The notes under the pieces: model-generated
Seen by the model: the letters and a program-made list of their open reading frames with translations, nothing else
What the model was told of the DNA's origin: nothing
Databases searched by the model: none
Translations under genes and position numbers: made by a program
Assembly: GCA_935421135.1 (NCBI GenBank)
Contig: OW285192.1
Location: forward strand, 18,081,001-18,145,000
From: Bugulina stolonifera
Lineage: Eukaryota; Bryozoa; Gymnolaemata; Cheilostomatida; Bugulidae
Direction of reading: 5' to 3'
DNA length: 64,000 bases
Shown here: positions 1 to 15,000 of the stretch, in pieces
Layout of the letters: each line of letters opens with the position of its first letter
Position numbering within the stretch: the stretch's first letter is position 1

Positions 1-40
1 GCAGATATGTTGCGCATTCTGGTAAGACAACTCTCAAGTG
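1..40 (-). CDS. Gene A, start of a further exon (partial)
   Basis: An open frame at the edge reads LPECATYL on the minus strand, which fits the start of another FN3 first exon. The acceptor is not certain and the exon continues outside the window. Confidence 0.25.
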
Positions 41-3000
41 GAGGCCTTCACCAGAGATTGCTTCATTATAACTTGCTGTGTTACTATATATTACCTGAGT
101 AGGTAGTTTCTGCTGTAGCATTGGACTCTTTACTCTCACCAACATCATTCAATGCTTTGATACGGCAGGTGATTGACATGTGCCTGTAGTCTGCACAGAT
201 CTCCTTTGAGAACCTGTTTGGTTCAATACTCTGCCAGCTGGAGTCAATACACTGATACTAAAACATATAAAGTAAATAAATTATCACTTGCTATACTGTA
301 CAAACACATGCATGGGTTGGGATGAGTGATTAGAGGTTAGATGGAGATAGTCACCATATGTAATATATCAAAGAAATAAATAAGGCAAATAGGAACAGAG
401 TATGGTCTGGCTAAAAGTTCTTATACTCTCTAAAGTTTTATGTTACCAAACTTTAGAAACTAGGTATACTAACAGAGACAAAACTCAGCTTACTTGATGA
501 ACAGTGCAATATTTACCTGATACTCTGTGATTGGTCCACCTGTATACAGTGGCTCCTCCCATCTCATTATGGCACAGTTATGTTCATCAGGGGTCAGAGT
601 CAGGTTTGTTGGCCGAAACTGGGGGGCTGGAATCCAAATGCAATATAATAAGAACATTATCACCATGTAACTTTGTAATTTAGCTATAACAATATAGTTA
701 TAATATGCGACAGATGGTTCGTATTTCAAATCATGACAGTTTTAATGATCAAGTAAACTCTTAGAGATTGTGTTATCGAGTAATATTTTAGTTGATGTCC
801 TATATATATGGCTTATAGTATTCCATTTTGTATATGTATATGTATGTCAATCAAGGTTACCTATGATGTCAGTACGATGACCATCAGATGTTAGTTCTGA
901 TTGGCCAATCATGTTTGTCGAGGCCACTGAAAAGTTGAAAGTTTGGTAACCATCCATGTAGAAAATATAGAAAACATCAGCAACTTGAATTTGCGTGACT
1001 CCATCAATATTAGGAATGTATTCAATTGGGTCCAGACAGTAGGAAGTTGCCGGAGGCTCCTAAGCGAAATGGAAGGCATTATGCATGGTTGGTAATTCTG
1101 TAGTGAGAATATTGAGTTATTTCTCACCAATACTTCGCCAAGAATTGCTTTGTACAATTAAATTATTTGTAGTAGAACCAATGACATTTACCTCCCATGT
1201 AGCTGTGTAGTTCCACCTGTATCTTCCGGACTCTAATTTCAGACTTGGACTCAGACTTAGATTTCGTGGTGATTCCGGAACTAAAAGTAAACACTTAGAA
1301 GATCTTTAAGAATTCTAGCATTTGGGCAGAAAAGAAAACTTGTGAATTGATACTACAATGGAAAGGAAACTTAATGAAGCAGTGAATACACAGCTATATT
1401 ATATTGGCACTATCAGTATAGAGATAGAGTATAGTATAACTGTATACTGTAGTACCAAGTGTAGATGCTTGTCCTGTTAGGGTTACAGCTCTTGATTCTC
1501 CTGCCGAGTTTTTTGACTGAACAGAGAAAGTATAATTCTGGTCGCAATCCAGGTAGAAAGTGTAGTTCAACCCAGTAACCTCGTACTTTATACCACCGTT
1601 AAGTTGACATAGGTACACTGTGTCTCTACTACAGTACGTGTTGGATACGGACACCTGCATTTAGATTATTTGTATGGATATGTAACAAGAGTAGATAATC
1701 TCACGAACCAGGAAAGTTGCTGTAAATTGTGTAAGTCATGTTACATGTAAGTAAGTATGTGTAAGTTACTGCAGTTGAAGTATAGCTCTCAAGGTTGAAT
1801 ACGGTTCAATACTAGTAATGTTCCTAGCCACGTATACGTCATGAACAGGATTATGGGAAGCTAAAGGCTAACCACTATCAATCAGATTACATTGTAATAG
1901 AAATTTTCTATATACGCAATTCGTGAAGTAGTGATGAAAAGCATTTGCTTATGCGCATTCACAAAATGACGCTATTGAACATATACATGTACATAGCATA
2001 CTGTCAGCCTACCTGCCAGAAAGCTGTGTACTTCCATCTGTTCCTACCAGAGTTTACTTCTTGCACTATGTGTGGAAACGTCAAGTTAGTAGGGGGATCT
2101 GGTACTAAATTATAGCAGAGAAGACAGTCAGGTATTTCACTATTCAAGGACAGGTTCATGTGATAGATCTAAACCATTCAGTCTATTACAAACAAGACAT
2201 TAGTTAACCCATAGACATTGTATAATGTTGTAACAGTAAAAATAGCTGCCTGCAATCACGTCTATTTACCTAGTGTAGTTGCATTTCCAACGGCTATTGA
2301 TTTAGCCGATATCCCTGCTGAGTTTTTGGAAGAAACAGAGTAGTTAAATGGCTGATCACAGTCTACATAAAATATAGCAGTTAGATTGGTAACTTCTGTA
2401 AGTGGAGTTCCATCTAGTTCTGGTACATATATGGTGGTCTCTGTACAGTATGAGTCTGCTGGTGGTGCCTGTAAAGTAAAATAATTTGAAGAAGTTTAAT
2501 GATCTCTATCAACAAATCTCATGTTGTACTGTATGTGAGGTTAATTAATAAGACGAGAGCATACTTACATTCCACACAGCTGTATACTTCCACCTGTTCC
2601 TTCCCAAGTGTACCTCTTGTTGCACTGAGGAGAATGCAAGACTGACAGGTGCCTCTGGAGCTACAGAAAATAGTGTATGGCATCATAGAACATATATTTC
2701 AAGATTAATGAAAATTTACGTGTATTAACATATTTTCTGCTACCAAAAACGTTTGCCAAAAGGATCTTGCTTAAGATATATTGTAGTCATAGCTGATGGG
2801 CTAAATATAGTGAGCTATGTATATCTTACTCAAAGTCAGTGAGACATTGGTTACTATAGTTTTGTTAGATATTCCAGCTGAATTATTCGAAGAAACTGTG
2901 TAGACAAATGGTTGATCACAGTCTACATAAAATATAGCAGTTAGATTGGTAACTTCTGTAAGTGGAACTCCATCTAGTTCTGGTACATATGTGGTGGTCT

Positions 3001-6000
3001 CTGTACAGTATGAGTCTGCTGGTGGTGCCTGTAAATTAAAGGGTGATCAGCTCCCAAAGTATGATAATACTGAGTTGGGGTAGTTTGAGGTATGCGCCTA
3101 GAGGATTTGTGGTATACATACACTTCTTTGATATTGGAAAGAGCAAAGTGATTTATACCATAGATTTGGTTTTGTTGAAGAGAGGGAAATACACTGTCGA
3201 TACATAGACAATCTGCAAAGATATCAATAGGTGAGTGGACAGTTTTATGAAGTTTTTCAGTTAGACAATAATATGATTCACTTGTACACAGTAAATTTAA
3301 CCTTGGATTGCTGATATTCATCAGAAAAGAACTATTGAAGATGAGGAGGAACTGAGTGTATGCACCTGTTAGTAGCGTAAAGTTGTTCTGAATAAGATAT
3401 ATACAGTAAATGGAACTGGTGTCTTTATATTACAACCTCAGCATAACCATTAACCCAGTAACTCCATAAATGATTCAGAATTTAACTATGGCTTACCCGC
3501 CACACTGCTGTATATTTCCATCTGTTTCTCCCAGAGTTAAGTTCCATAACAGCAGAAGGTAGTACTAAGTCGTCAGGAGAATCTGGAACTGGACAAATAA
3601 TATGACAGTAAGTAGAGCACGCAGTGGTTAAATTCTGACATCACTAGCGGTATGAAAAATTTACAGGAGAATGTGGAACCACAAATAAAAAGTTGGTAAG
3701 TAGAACATTCATATTGAAGATGAGTCTCACATGATTTGAGCTGTTACAAGCATGAGCTTACTTAGAGTAGACGCATTGTCATAAACTATAATCTCATCAG
3801 ATGTTCCTGCAGAGTTCTTAGAATATAGGGAGTAATTAAACGGCTGATCACAGTCTACATAGAATATAGTAGTTAGAGTGGTAACTTCTGTAAGTGGAAC
3901 TCCATCTAGTTCTGGTACATATATGGTGGTCTCCGTACAGTATGAGTCTGCTGGTGGTGCCTGTATAATGCATTATAGAATGTAGATTTAATCTTTCTTT
4001 ACATGATTACACAGCACAATATCTGCTTGAACCAACCACTAGGAACACAAAGATTTACAATTAACACTTTTTTGGTCCAACTTCAACGATTACCACAAAA
4101 ATAAATTAAAATATTTTAGCTCTAGCACAGGTATAGATATATTGAAAAATGTTGGTGTGGGATAATATTTTAATGATGAATAGTAGTACAAGATGCATTT
4201 TTTATATATAGAGATTCATTTCCTAATATTTCGTCACTTGTCCAAGTAACATCATCAGAGGATAAATTTATTTATCCTCTGATGATGTTACTTGGACAAG
4301 TGACGAAATATTAGGAAATAAATCTCTACATATAAAAAATGCATCTTGTACTACTACTCATCATTAAGGTATAGATATGCTTACATTCCAAACTGCGGTG
4401 TATTTCCACCTATTTCGACCAGAACTTACTTCCTGTCGGATTGAAGAGAAAGAAAGACTCACAGGTGACTCCGGAACTAGAAAAAAGATGAATACATATG
4501 ACATAAAAACATGGACCTCTTGGTACCCTTTATAAAGTGAGGTGGTCATTGTACGACAGTCTTGTGTGCAGCTGGTTCAATACAGAGCTACCGCTCATTA
4601 GCTAAGCTTCTTTGTTTAAGGAGCGGTAACTCTGTACAGAACCAGTAAGATTGTCTTAACCAATGAGCATTCAGTGTTGTGGCTATTGTGTCTGTCCAAT
4701 GTGGTCAGAGATGGTCACCGACGTGGAACCAATTCCTTGGCTGATCATAAATACATGTACAATGTAGGCTCCTTGCAAAAAGCAAATCACATCAGAAATG
4801 CTCTTTTGATTCAAAGATAGTAACTAAATGATTTTACAAAATCCAATACAGTGTTCTATACTTGTTAAGTACATGTACAAGAATGTACTTACACATGTAC
4901 TTATTACTTTTATATTGAGTAGGTGTAGCACTGCGTATGAACTGCTGGTGCATACTTTGACTACAGATTTCATACGATGGCTAAGAAAAGAGCTGGATTA
5001 CGTTAAATCATAATATATACATACTATACGTACTCAAAGTCTGTGAGACATTGGTTACTGTAGTCTTGTTAGATATTCCAGCAGAGTTATTAGAAGACAC
5101 AGAGTAGACGAATGGTTGATCACAGTCTACATAAAATATAGCAGTTAGATTGGTAACCTCTGTAAGTGGAGTTCCATCTAGTTCTGGTACATATATGGTG
5201 GTCTCTGTACAGTATGAGTCTGCTGGTGGTGCCTGAAGTAAAGGGTGATCAGCTTGCAAAACATGATAATACTGAATCTACTCTTAGAGAATTTGTGGTA
5301 TACATAGACTTTTTTGATATTGGAAAGAGCAAGGTGATTTATTTTGGTTTTGTTGAAAAAAGGAAACTAAACTGTCGATACACAGACAATCTGTACAGAT
5401 GTCAACAAGTGAGTGGGCAGCTTGATGAAGTTTTTCAGTTAAAAAATAAAATGATACGCTTGTACACAGTAAATTTGACCTTGGATCGCCAATATACATC
5501 AGAAAAGACCTATTGAAGATGAGGAGGATATGTATGGATGCACCTGTTAGTAGTGTCAAGTTGTTCTGAATAAGATACATACAGTAAATGGAACTGGTGT
5601 CTTTATATTACAACCTCAGCATAACCATTAACCCAGTAACTCCATAAATGATTCAGAATTTAACTATGGCTTACCCGCCACACTGCTGTATATTTCCATC
5701 TGTTCCTCCCAGAGTTGAGTTTCATAACAGCAGATGGTAGTACTAAATCGACAGGAGAATCTGGAACTGGACGCATAATATGACAGTAGGTAAAGCAGAC
5801 CGTGGTAAAGGGCTAACACAGCAGGACTATAGGGAATCAATTTTAAATGCTTCAAGAAATAAAATGATCTAAAAACCATCTCTTGCTAGCAGGTAAGGTA
5901 CAGAGTAGTAAAATTGTAAAGTTTCAGTACTTGGAAGATATTTTATAACAGTTTTCAGACACAACCTAAGACCATCTTGGGGGTTGGATCTACCAAGAAC

Positions 6001-9000
6001 TTACTTAGAGTAGTTGCATTGTCATAGATTATGGTTCTAGCAGATATTCCTGCAGAGTTCTTAGAAGATAGGGTGTAATTAAAAGGCTGATCACAGTCTA
6101 CATAAAATATAGTAGTTAGAGTGGTAACTTCTGTAAGTGGAACTCCATCTAGTTCTGGTACATACATGGTGGTCTCTGTACAGTAGGAATCGGCTGGTGG
6201 GGTCTGGTTATCGGGTAGAGAAATATTAAATATAATTTACATGCACTTATAAATTATAACAATTATCAACAATTATCATCAATTACCTATCAATTAGCTA
6301 AAATGAATAATAGCTCAAATGTAGAGCTAATGTGAGAAGTATTAAGGAAAGTACCTACTTGCCACACTGCAGTGTACCTCCATCTATTTCTCCCAGAGTT
6401 CACTTGTTGAAGGATTGAAGAGAAGGTGAGATTTACTGGTGTCTCCGGAACTAAAAAAATTAAAGCACAAAGATAGTGTACAGAATGAGATTAGATTTTT
6501 CCCCCAACAAAAATTTGTAGTAAGTACATAAATTAATTTGAAGGAGACTATTAGCTCACTAGTGCAACCGAATCGCATGATCAGCTCCCTCTATGGAGAA
6601 AGAACATCCAATGTAGCAGTAGAAAATTAAATTTATCTTTCAAAGACCCAAAGATCGCAGAAACATACTCAGGAGCATATTTACATTGTATGTTAAAATG
6701 CTTCTTCAGTACCTAGTGTTGAAGCAGTTCCATTAAACATCAAAGCAGCAGAAATACCAGCTGTATTGTTAGACTGTGCTTTAAAGATGAAATCCTGGTC
6801 ACAATCAACATAGTATACAGTTGAGAGTGTGGTTGTACTACCTAGTGGAGCACCATCTAGTTCTAGAACATAGTCTATTACATCAGAGCAGTACATTGCT
6901 GATATCGAAGCCTATAAAATATAACCATGAATGCGTGGTGGAATCATACGCGTCTACTTTAACAAAATATCTACAAATATAAAATGTAGGCCATATGGAA
7001 TCTTTATTGAGTCTACAGCAGCAGCTGATGTTGATAAGATAAGAACAGTTCTGGCTCTCATATTTGGGCAGTAATGGCGGGGTGAAAATTTAGTTTAACT
7101 CATGCCAACAAGTAGTGCATAAATATATATTTTTTATGATTTGACTTAGGGTTAAGTTGGCATACACATGTATGTTAGTTAAAAGAGAGATTATTTCCAG
7201 CAATGCATAAGAAATTTTGACCTATTCTGTGTGGCATAGTATGGAACAGGTGCACTGTAGTATATTATAGCTTGAATCTCACCTGCCATTGAATGTCGTA
7301 TCTCCACCTGTTTCTACCAGATTCTACAGTTTGAGTTATGTTATCAACTATTACACTAGTAGGTGGGTCAGCAACTACAGAATGGACGTTCATATAAGTA
7401 TTTAGGATAAATACACGAAAAATTTTTGCACAGGGTGTGTAATACATGTATTACTGTTCACAAAAGGTACATCAATAGGTTTGAAAATTCACATTTATTC
7501 CCATTTATTGTAATGTAATGCCAAAGGACTGCAGTAAAACAATCCAACAAATACCTAATGTAGCAGACATTTCTGTGATGTTAGTAGGCTGAGAGATTCC
7601 TGCTGAGTTATTTGACCATATAGTGAAGTTAAACGGTTGATCACAGTCTATGTAGAATGTGGTTGAGTTAGTAGTAACATCTGGTAAAGGGAGACCATCG
7701 AGTTCCAGGATATAACTAGCTGACTCGGTGCAATAGATATCAGATGGTGGAACCTGAAACAAGGAAACGAACATGGAGAATCGCACAACAGAACATAATA
7801 TGTAACGCAGGTTAGGCACTTATATTATGACTGACTTTACTGCTATGTTAGCTACAGCCACTGAATATGTACACATTTCTATTAAAAGAAATTTTTATGG
7901 AACTTCAATTAAAATCTGACTGATGCAGAGCAGTATTAAAATAGTCATGCTAATTGCTCCATTAGCGGGATCCATGATTCATGGAACAAGTGCTAGCAAA
8001 TCACAATTCGTTAAAGGATTGGAAGAATTCAAAAATAACTCCTTTGTATAAACTTATAAGCAAGTATTAAAACCTGATGACTTGCATGTAGAGGAAACAT
8101 TCCTACTCATAACGATACTAGGGATAATTAATAAGCCCTCCATACCTGCCATGTGATATTGTATTGCCACATGTTTCTCCCACCATGATACTGCTGCACC
8201 ACTGAGGAGAAACGCAGCATAGTTGGTGTCTCTGGAACTATAATGGAAAGGTAGACATGGGTATTACTTGTATGTGATAATACGCTGGTGGGTTTAGAAG
8301 CTATGACTATGGCATCCATTGCATAGTTATCTATACCATAGTAGCTGATTGAAGTTTACATGTAGTCGTTCCCAGATTAATTGCTTTCATGTGTATATCA
8401 TCGTTTGTAGCTAAACCTGCCTGTCTAGACCATTATGGGCAGACGATTTAAGATGCACAGATCTGGAGTAAGCCTTAGAAAGCAACCTTTTCATTAATAT
8501 ACTTACTCAAAGTGTCTGATACATTAGTCACTGTGGTCTTAGCGGATATTCCAGCAGAGTTATTGGAAGACACAGAGTAGACAAATGGTTGGTCACAGTC
8601 TACATTAAATATGGCAGTTAGATTGGTAACTTCTGTAAGTGGAACACCATCTAGTTCTGGTACATATATGGTGGTCTCTGTACAGTAAGAGTCTGCTGGT
8701 GGTGCCTGTGTGAATAATATTTGAAGATACATATCTGTAGAATTCTGCAAATATTCTGACATGAGATGTATAAAGTACATCTTATATAATGAAGTCTATA
8801 CACATGTACTTACTACTTCAGCTCTTATATTACTCAGGGTTCAGCAACAGAGATTTGAGATAATAAGACATGTTGATAGTTTTTACTTTCTAGAAGTTTT
8901 AAAATAGAAGTGAATGTGGTGGCCAATTCGTATAGAAAGGTTTGAGGAAATGACTGCATATTGATTTGGGTACTAGATAGTTTACCTGCCATGCAGCCGT

Positions 9001-12000
9001 GTATTTCCACCTGTTCCTCCCAGAATTGACTACTTGCTCAACAAATGTAAAGAGAATATTAGATGGAGGCTCTGGAACTGCAAAGTGTTCATGTTGACAT
9101 ATTACTAATCAGTAGGTATGTTGATGAAATACATGTATATAATATTACAGTGCAGTTATATTCAAGTGACGAGCAATATAATCTAAAGTACACGTATTAT
9201 TACCTTCCAAGTTTTAATGATGTGATGTATGTAACATGAGTGTATTTCAGTCTGTACATGTTATCATTCTAAGTAAGGTAAGCTGTCTTGTGAACACTGT
9301 CATGTGATTTATATCTTCATGGCTTTGTATACAGTTTCATTGCACAAAAGATCTATAAGATCATCTATTTTTATGTTGAAATAATTTTAGAAAGATCTAA
9401 AAACGTCATTATCGCCATTCAGAAGACCACACCAACTGAGAGTTGTCACTTATCTTTCTCATGAACAACGAATTTTTATTTCAATATATAATGTACATGT
9501 TACTTACCTAGTGTATCTGCTGCACTTGAAAGGGTGGTGGGTAGAGATGAACCCGCCGAGTTATTAGAAGACAGGGAGTAAACGAATGGCTGATCACAGT
9601 CAACATAGAATATAGTAGTTAGACTGGTAACTTCTATAAGTGGAGTTCCATCCAGTTCTGGTACATATATGGTGGTCTCTGTACAGTACGAATCTGCAGG
9701 TGGTGCCTGTAAAGTAATAACATTGAAGACGTCAATGGTATACGTATAAATAGACTTTGCACAAAACCCTAGAATTCTTCCATGCTGTCACATTAGAATT
9801 AAAGCATCTGCTAGGAACAGAATAAAACATTTAAATTCTTGTTCACACAGTTCACTATGTATTTTAGTAATGAAATTTCTTTGTTTGGTGTTAATTAAAT
9901 TGCAGAGGTAGTCCTCGGATGGAAATTCCCAAATTTACCGTTAAAACTATTACAGTCTACATTCAATTGTTGCCATAGGGATAAATATATGGCATCAGTT
10001 TAGACACTCACTTGATGTGATTTATCTGTACATATATGACTACAGTACTTACACTCCACACAGCTGTATACTTCCAGCGATGTCTCCCAGAGTTTATTTC
10101 CTGTTGGGTTGACAAGAAAGTTAGATTCACAGGCGACTCTGGAACTATAATTGTACAAAGAAACCTCTTTATAAGTCTAGAGGAACTATTTGAGACGGAT
10201 ACATGCATCTTCCAAATCGAACATTTTCAATTCAAATAATTTCAGCTGCATGTGGTAGATACAGACTACAAGTAAGAACTACAACAAAATTTAGTCTATT
10301 TACTTTGTTCATCTTACCTAGCGTTGTAGCAGTACCATTAAATGTCAAAGCAGCAGAAATACCAGCTGTATTGTTAGACTGTGCTTTAAAGATGAAATCC
10401 TGGTCACAATCAACATAGTATACAGTTGAGAGCGTGGTTGTACTACCTAGTGGAGCACCATCTAGTTCTAGAACATAGTCTATTACGTCAGAGCAGTACA
10501 TTGCTGATATTGAAGCCTGAAATGGAATAGCAGAGACTGAGTGCATGTGACTGTGCTCTAACATAGGTGACATGGGTGTCTAGATAGTGCAGTTATTAAC
10601 TTGTAGACCTCAAGATCACGAGTTCATCTCCCATACACTGTTGTTCTAGGGGATGAGATCTTCCACTCAGAGGCCAGCTCTTGTAGCATATATAAGCGTT
10701 AGTTTCTCATGTCTATTAGATAGGATGGCTAAATCACCAACAGTAACCAAATATATCAAAAATTTCCATAATACCATGCATTTTGATCTTTGCCACTAGA
10801 CTAACTGATTATGTGGTGCCTGCTTATTTAATTACATTATGTCAGAAAAACTTCTACAAGCTAGTTCAACAAGAAAAGAGTTTTTAGCGAGACCATGACA
10901 GAACTGATGAATGTCATGGTGGTAAGCAATGCGTTTGTCAATCATGCCTGCTCTGTAAGTACATAAAATGCTCAGGCATAAAAATAAGTGAATGCATGAA
11001 CATCTTTTGTATACACACTATTCAGCACAATTGTGTCACGGTGACAATAATAATTTGTATGTAATTGTTGGCTGATTTTATTTTGCTGTTGATCTTTACG
11101 CTATATTATAGTGTTAATCCCACTTGCCATTGAATGTCGTGCACTGTAGTATATTATAACTTAAACCTCACCTGCCATTGAATGTCGTATCTCCACCTGT
11201 TTCTACCAGATTCTACAGTTTGAGTTATGTTATCAACTGTTACACTAGTAGGTGGGTCAGCAACTATAGAATGTAAATAAATATAAGTATTTATAATAAA
11301 TACAATAATTATGGAAACTAATTGCAGTGTAACTTACAGTAATATTATGCATGTAGCTTTGAAAAAAATAGATGAACAAATTTTGAAAATTCACATTAGT
11401 GCACAATCCACATTCCCTGGATTGCATTACAATGCCATGGCGCTGCAGTAAAGCAATCTAACAAATACCTAATGTAGCAGACATTTCTGTGATGTTAGTA
11501 GGCTGAGAGATTCCTGCTGAGTTGTTTGACCATATAGTGAAGTTAAATGGTTGATCACAGTCTATGTAGAATGTGGTTGAGTTAGTAGTAACATCTGGTA
11601 GAGAGAGACCATCGAGTTCCAGGATATAACTAGCTGACTCGGTACAATAGATATCAGAAAGTGGAACCTGAAACAGGAAATAGATAAAGCATAAAATTAC
11701 AAAATATACATTGTAGAAGCATGATTCCCACAGCAGTAGCAGTTACTGAAATGCTAGTTACATTTTTCTTTTCAACAATTAAAGAAGTGAAAATGGGAAG
11801 ATATAAAGCATAGCAGTAGATAAGCCCTCCATACCTGCCATGTGATATTGTATTGCCACATGTTTCTCCCACCATGATACTGCTGCACCACTGAGGAAAA
11901 ACGCAGCATAGTTGGTGTCTCTGGAACTATAATGGAAATTATGTGCCATGCATTACTTTTGAAATATTAAGCATTGTATGATCAGACATTGTAACAGCCA

Positions 12001-15000
12001 CTACCTTATGATGTAGTTAGTAAATAAAATAGTAATAGTTACTACCTTGTATAATTATAACTTACTCAAAGTGTCTGACACATTGGTAACTGTCGTTTCA
12101 GCGGATATTCCAGCAGAGTTATTAGAAGAAACAGAGTAGACAAATGGTTGGTCACAGTCTACATAAAATATAGCAGTCAGATTGGTAACTTCTGTAAGTA
12201 GAACTCCATCCAGTTCTGGTACATATATGGTGGTCTCTGTACAGTATGAGTCTGCTGGTGGTGCCTGTAGCATTTATGTTTATTGATCCAATGCAATAAT
12301 ACAAATTTTTGCTTATACCACTGTAAAGATTTCGGAAAACCTAGTAGCACCAGTTGATACTCATATATTCTATTGAGTACAATAGCACCAGTTAATATAT
12401 TCTATAAAATATTATAATACCACCAGTTTATGTATTGTATATACATGTATATTCCAAGTCAATCTGAAATTTTTAGAAAACAACTATAATTTTTCAAACT
12501 CGAGACTCAAATTATGACGCCAATGGACTACTAAATGGTCTATGATTTACCTGCCAGGAAGCTGTATATTTCCATCGGTTTCTCCCAGAGTAGACAACTT
12601 GTTCAACCAGTATAAAGGAGATGTTAGAGGGTGGCTCCACTACTGCAAATATAGTAGCATGATAATTTAAGCCAGTATTTATTCATGTTGGATAAATATT
12701 TCTTTACACACATACATGTAACATAAATGGTACATTGTGCAGCATTTTTCAGCAATCATTTTGACCTTTTTATACAAACAACTAGGAGGTGGACTGAAAT
12801 CAACTGAAGGTAACTGTGCACCAATTCAGTCTAATGTGCCTGCATGCATTTACTAAATTTACTGTTTCTGAACTGCGTATGCTATAGTCAGCGTTAAGTT
12901 ATTTTATCTGCACAAAACTGTGTACGCTATTAATCAGCATTAAATTATTTATCTACACAGAAATACCAAAAATTTGGAAACTACACAAATCACAACAATC
13001 CAAATGATTGTCCTAAAAATCCAACAATGACCAGTATTTTGTGAATATTTATAGACATTACAAGTTAAGTTTCAGGGTTGTGGAAGCCTGCAGGTTAAAT
13101 TTTTATACAGATAAACTATGTCACAAAATAGTAATTCTTACTTAATGTGTTCGCTGTGCTTGACACATTTATGAGAGGCGATAGACCAGCTGAATTCTTT
13201 GATGCCAGAGAGTAAACAAATGGTTGATCACAGTCAACGTAGAACTTGGCAGTTGGAGTCGTAACCTCTGTAAGTAGAACTCTATCTAGTTCTGGTGCAT
13301 ATATGGTGGTCTCTGTACAGTAGGAATCTGCTGGAGGTGCCTGAAATACATTCTCCATTATTTCTGTTGTTATTCCACCAGTAAATATATACATATTAAT
13401 GGTAATGCATAAATTTAAACTCAAACATTGCACTAAATTACGTGCAGCTAAATCTCACCAGTAAAATAATAATAGAGTATGAGAACATACCTGCCAAGTA
13501 GCTGTGTATTCCCATCGTTGTCTTCCTGAATGAAGCACTTGCATCCCCTCAATGACCGAAACATTCACCGGTGATTCTGGAACTAAAACATGACAGAAAC
13601 CCATTTCTAGTAGAGTGTTATTAGCTCGATTCATTTACATGAATGTATGACAGATTTGCATGACAGTAGCTCACACCATACACAAGGCATGATCACAAAT
13701 GTTCAATTAATTATACACTTGTTGTAGTCAGCGGATTCTACCTAGAACAGTAGATGTCCCTGGGCGGTTTAGGACTACTGATGTTCCTGCACTATTATTG
13801 GACTGCAAGGAGAAGATGAACGACTGCTGACAATCCACGTAGAACAATAGACTGAGATTCTGTGTTGTCATCAGAGAAAATCCATTAAGTTGAGGTAGGT
13901 AGTCAATGCTCTCCAAACAGTATGCACTTGAAACTGATGCCTACAATTATAACACATCAATTCAACATAATGATGCATAAAACAAGATTAAAACAAAGCA
14001 TGTGGAATGCAGGAGGTTGTGAAGCAGGGTACAGTATTGACCTCTAACCTAACCATAGGCTTATTTACACGTATATCAATGCAGAAGTCATGCAGTTATA
14101 GATTCTTTGAATTATAGCTTGGAACTGTTATGAGATGTGTAATATAAAAAAATTCGTTGAGTATAACAAAGGGTTAAACAAACCAAAATAATTGATTGTT
14201 ACGATGTTCTTAGATTGATTGCAAGCTCAAATAATTTTAATAAATGTCAATATTAATACTAACGTTCCAGGCAGCGGTGTACCTCCACTTGTTCCTCCCC
14301 GAGTGTACAACCTGATCTATGTCTATGAACGTTATGCCAGTTGGTGGATCGGGTACTGCATGTGAAATAGAAATTAACATATGAGATCATTTGTTTGACG
14401 AATCGGTATTATTATTGCACATTCACACTTCATTTAACTGCATGAAAGGTTAGTAAGATATGTTAAAGGTCTGTTAGGATATAATGTACTATCTTATCAA
14501 AGTTGTAAAGCGATATTACTACATGTAGTTGACTTTGAATCAAAACCTATAGAGTACATAGTGACCTATATACACCTAATATGCTGTATATCCACTTTTT
14601 AGTTGGTAACTTACTAATGTTTAGGAAGTGGATGCGACTATTGACAGATCTTACCATTTGATAGCTTACTATCGATATGCAATTTAGCTTAGTTCAATAT
14701 TTTAATTTTTTATTAGAAATTCAAGAGATACTATTTAGCCTGTAAACATACATAGTATGGAAGCAGATAGATTTCTGACAAGTGAAGCTGATGATCCAGC
14801 TGTGTTACCAGCAGAGAGTGAGAAGTTGAACCTCTGCTCACAGTCTACATAAAATGTGGTCGTCAGATTCGTTGTGTTCCTGTGTGGGACAAAGTCTACT
14901 TGGGACTGGTAGAGTGTTGTGTCCATACAGTGCATGCTCACAGGAACCGACTAAATACAAGCATACGTCGTGGAATTATGATGACAATAAGTTTTAAACA

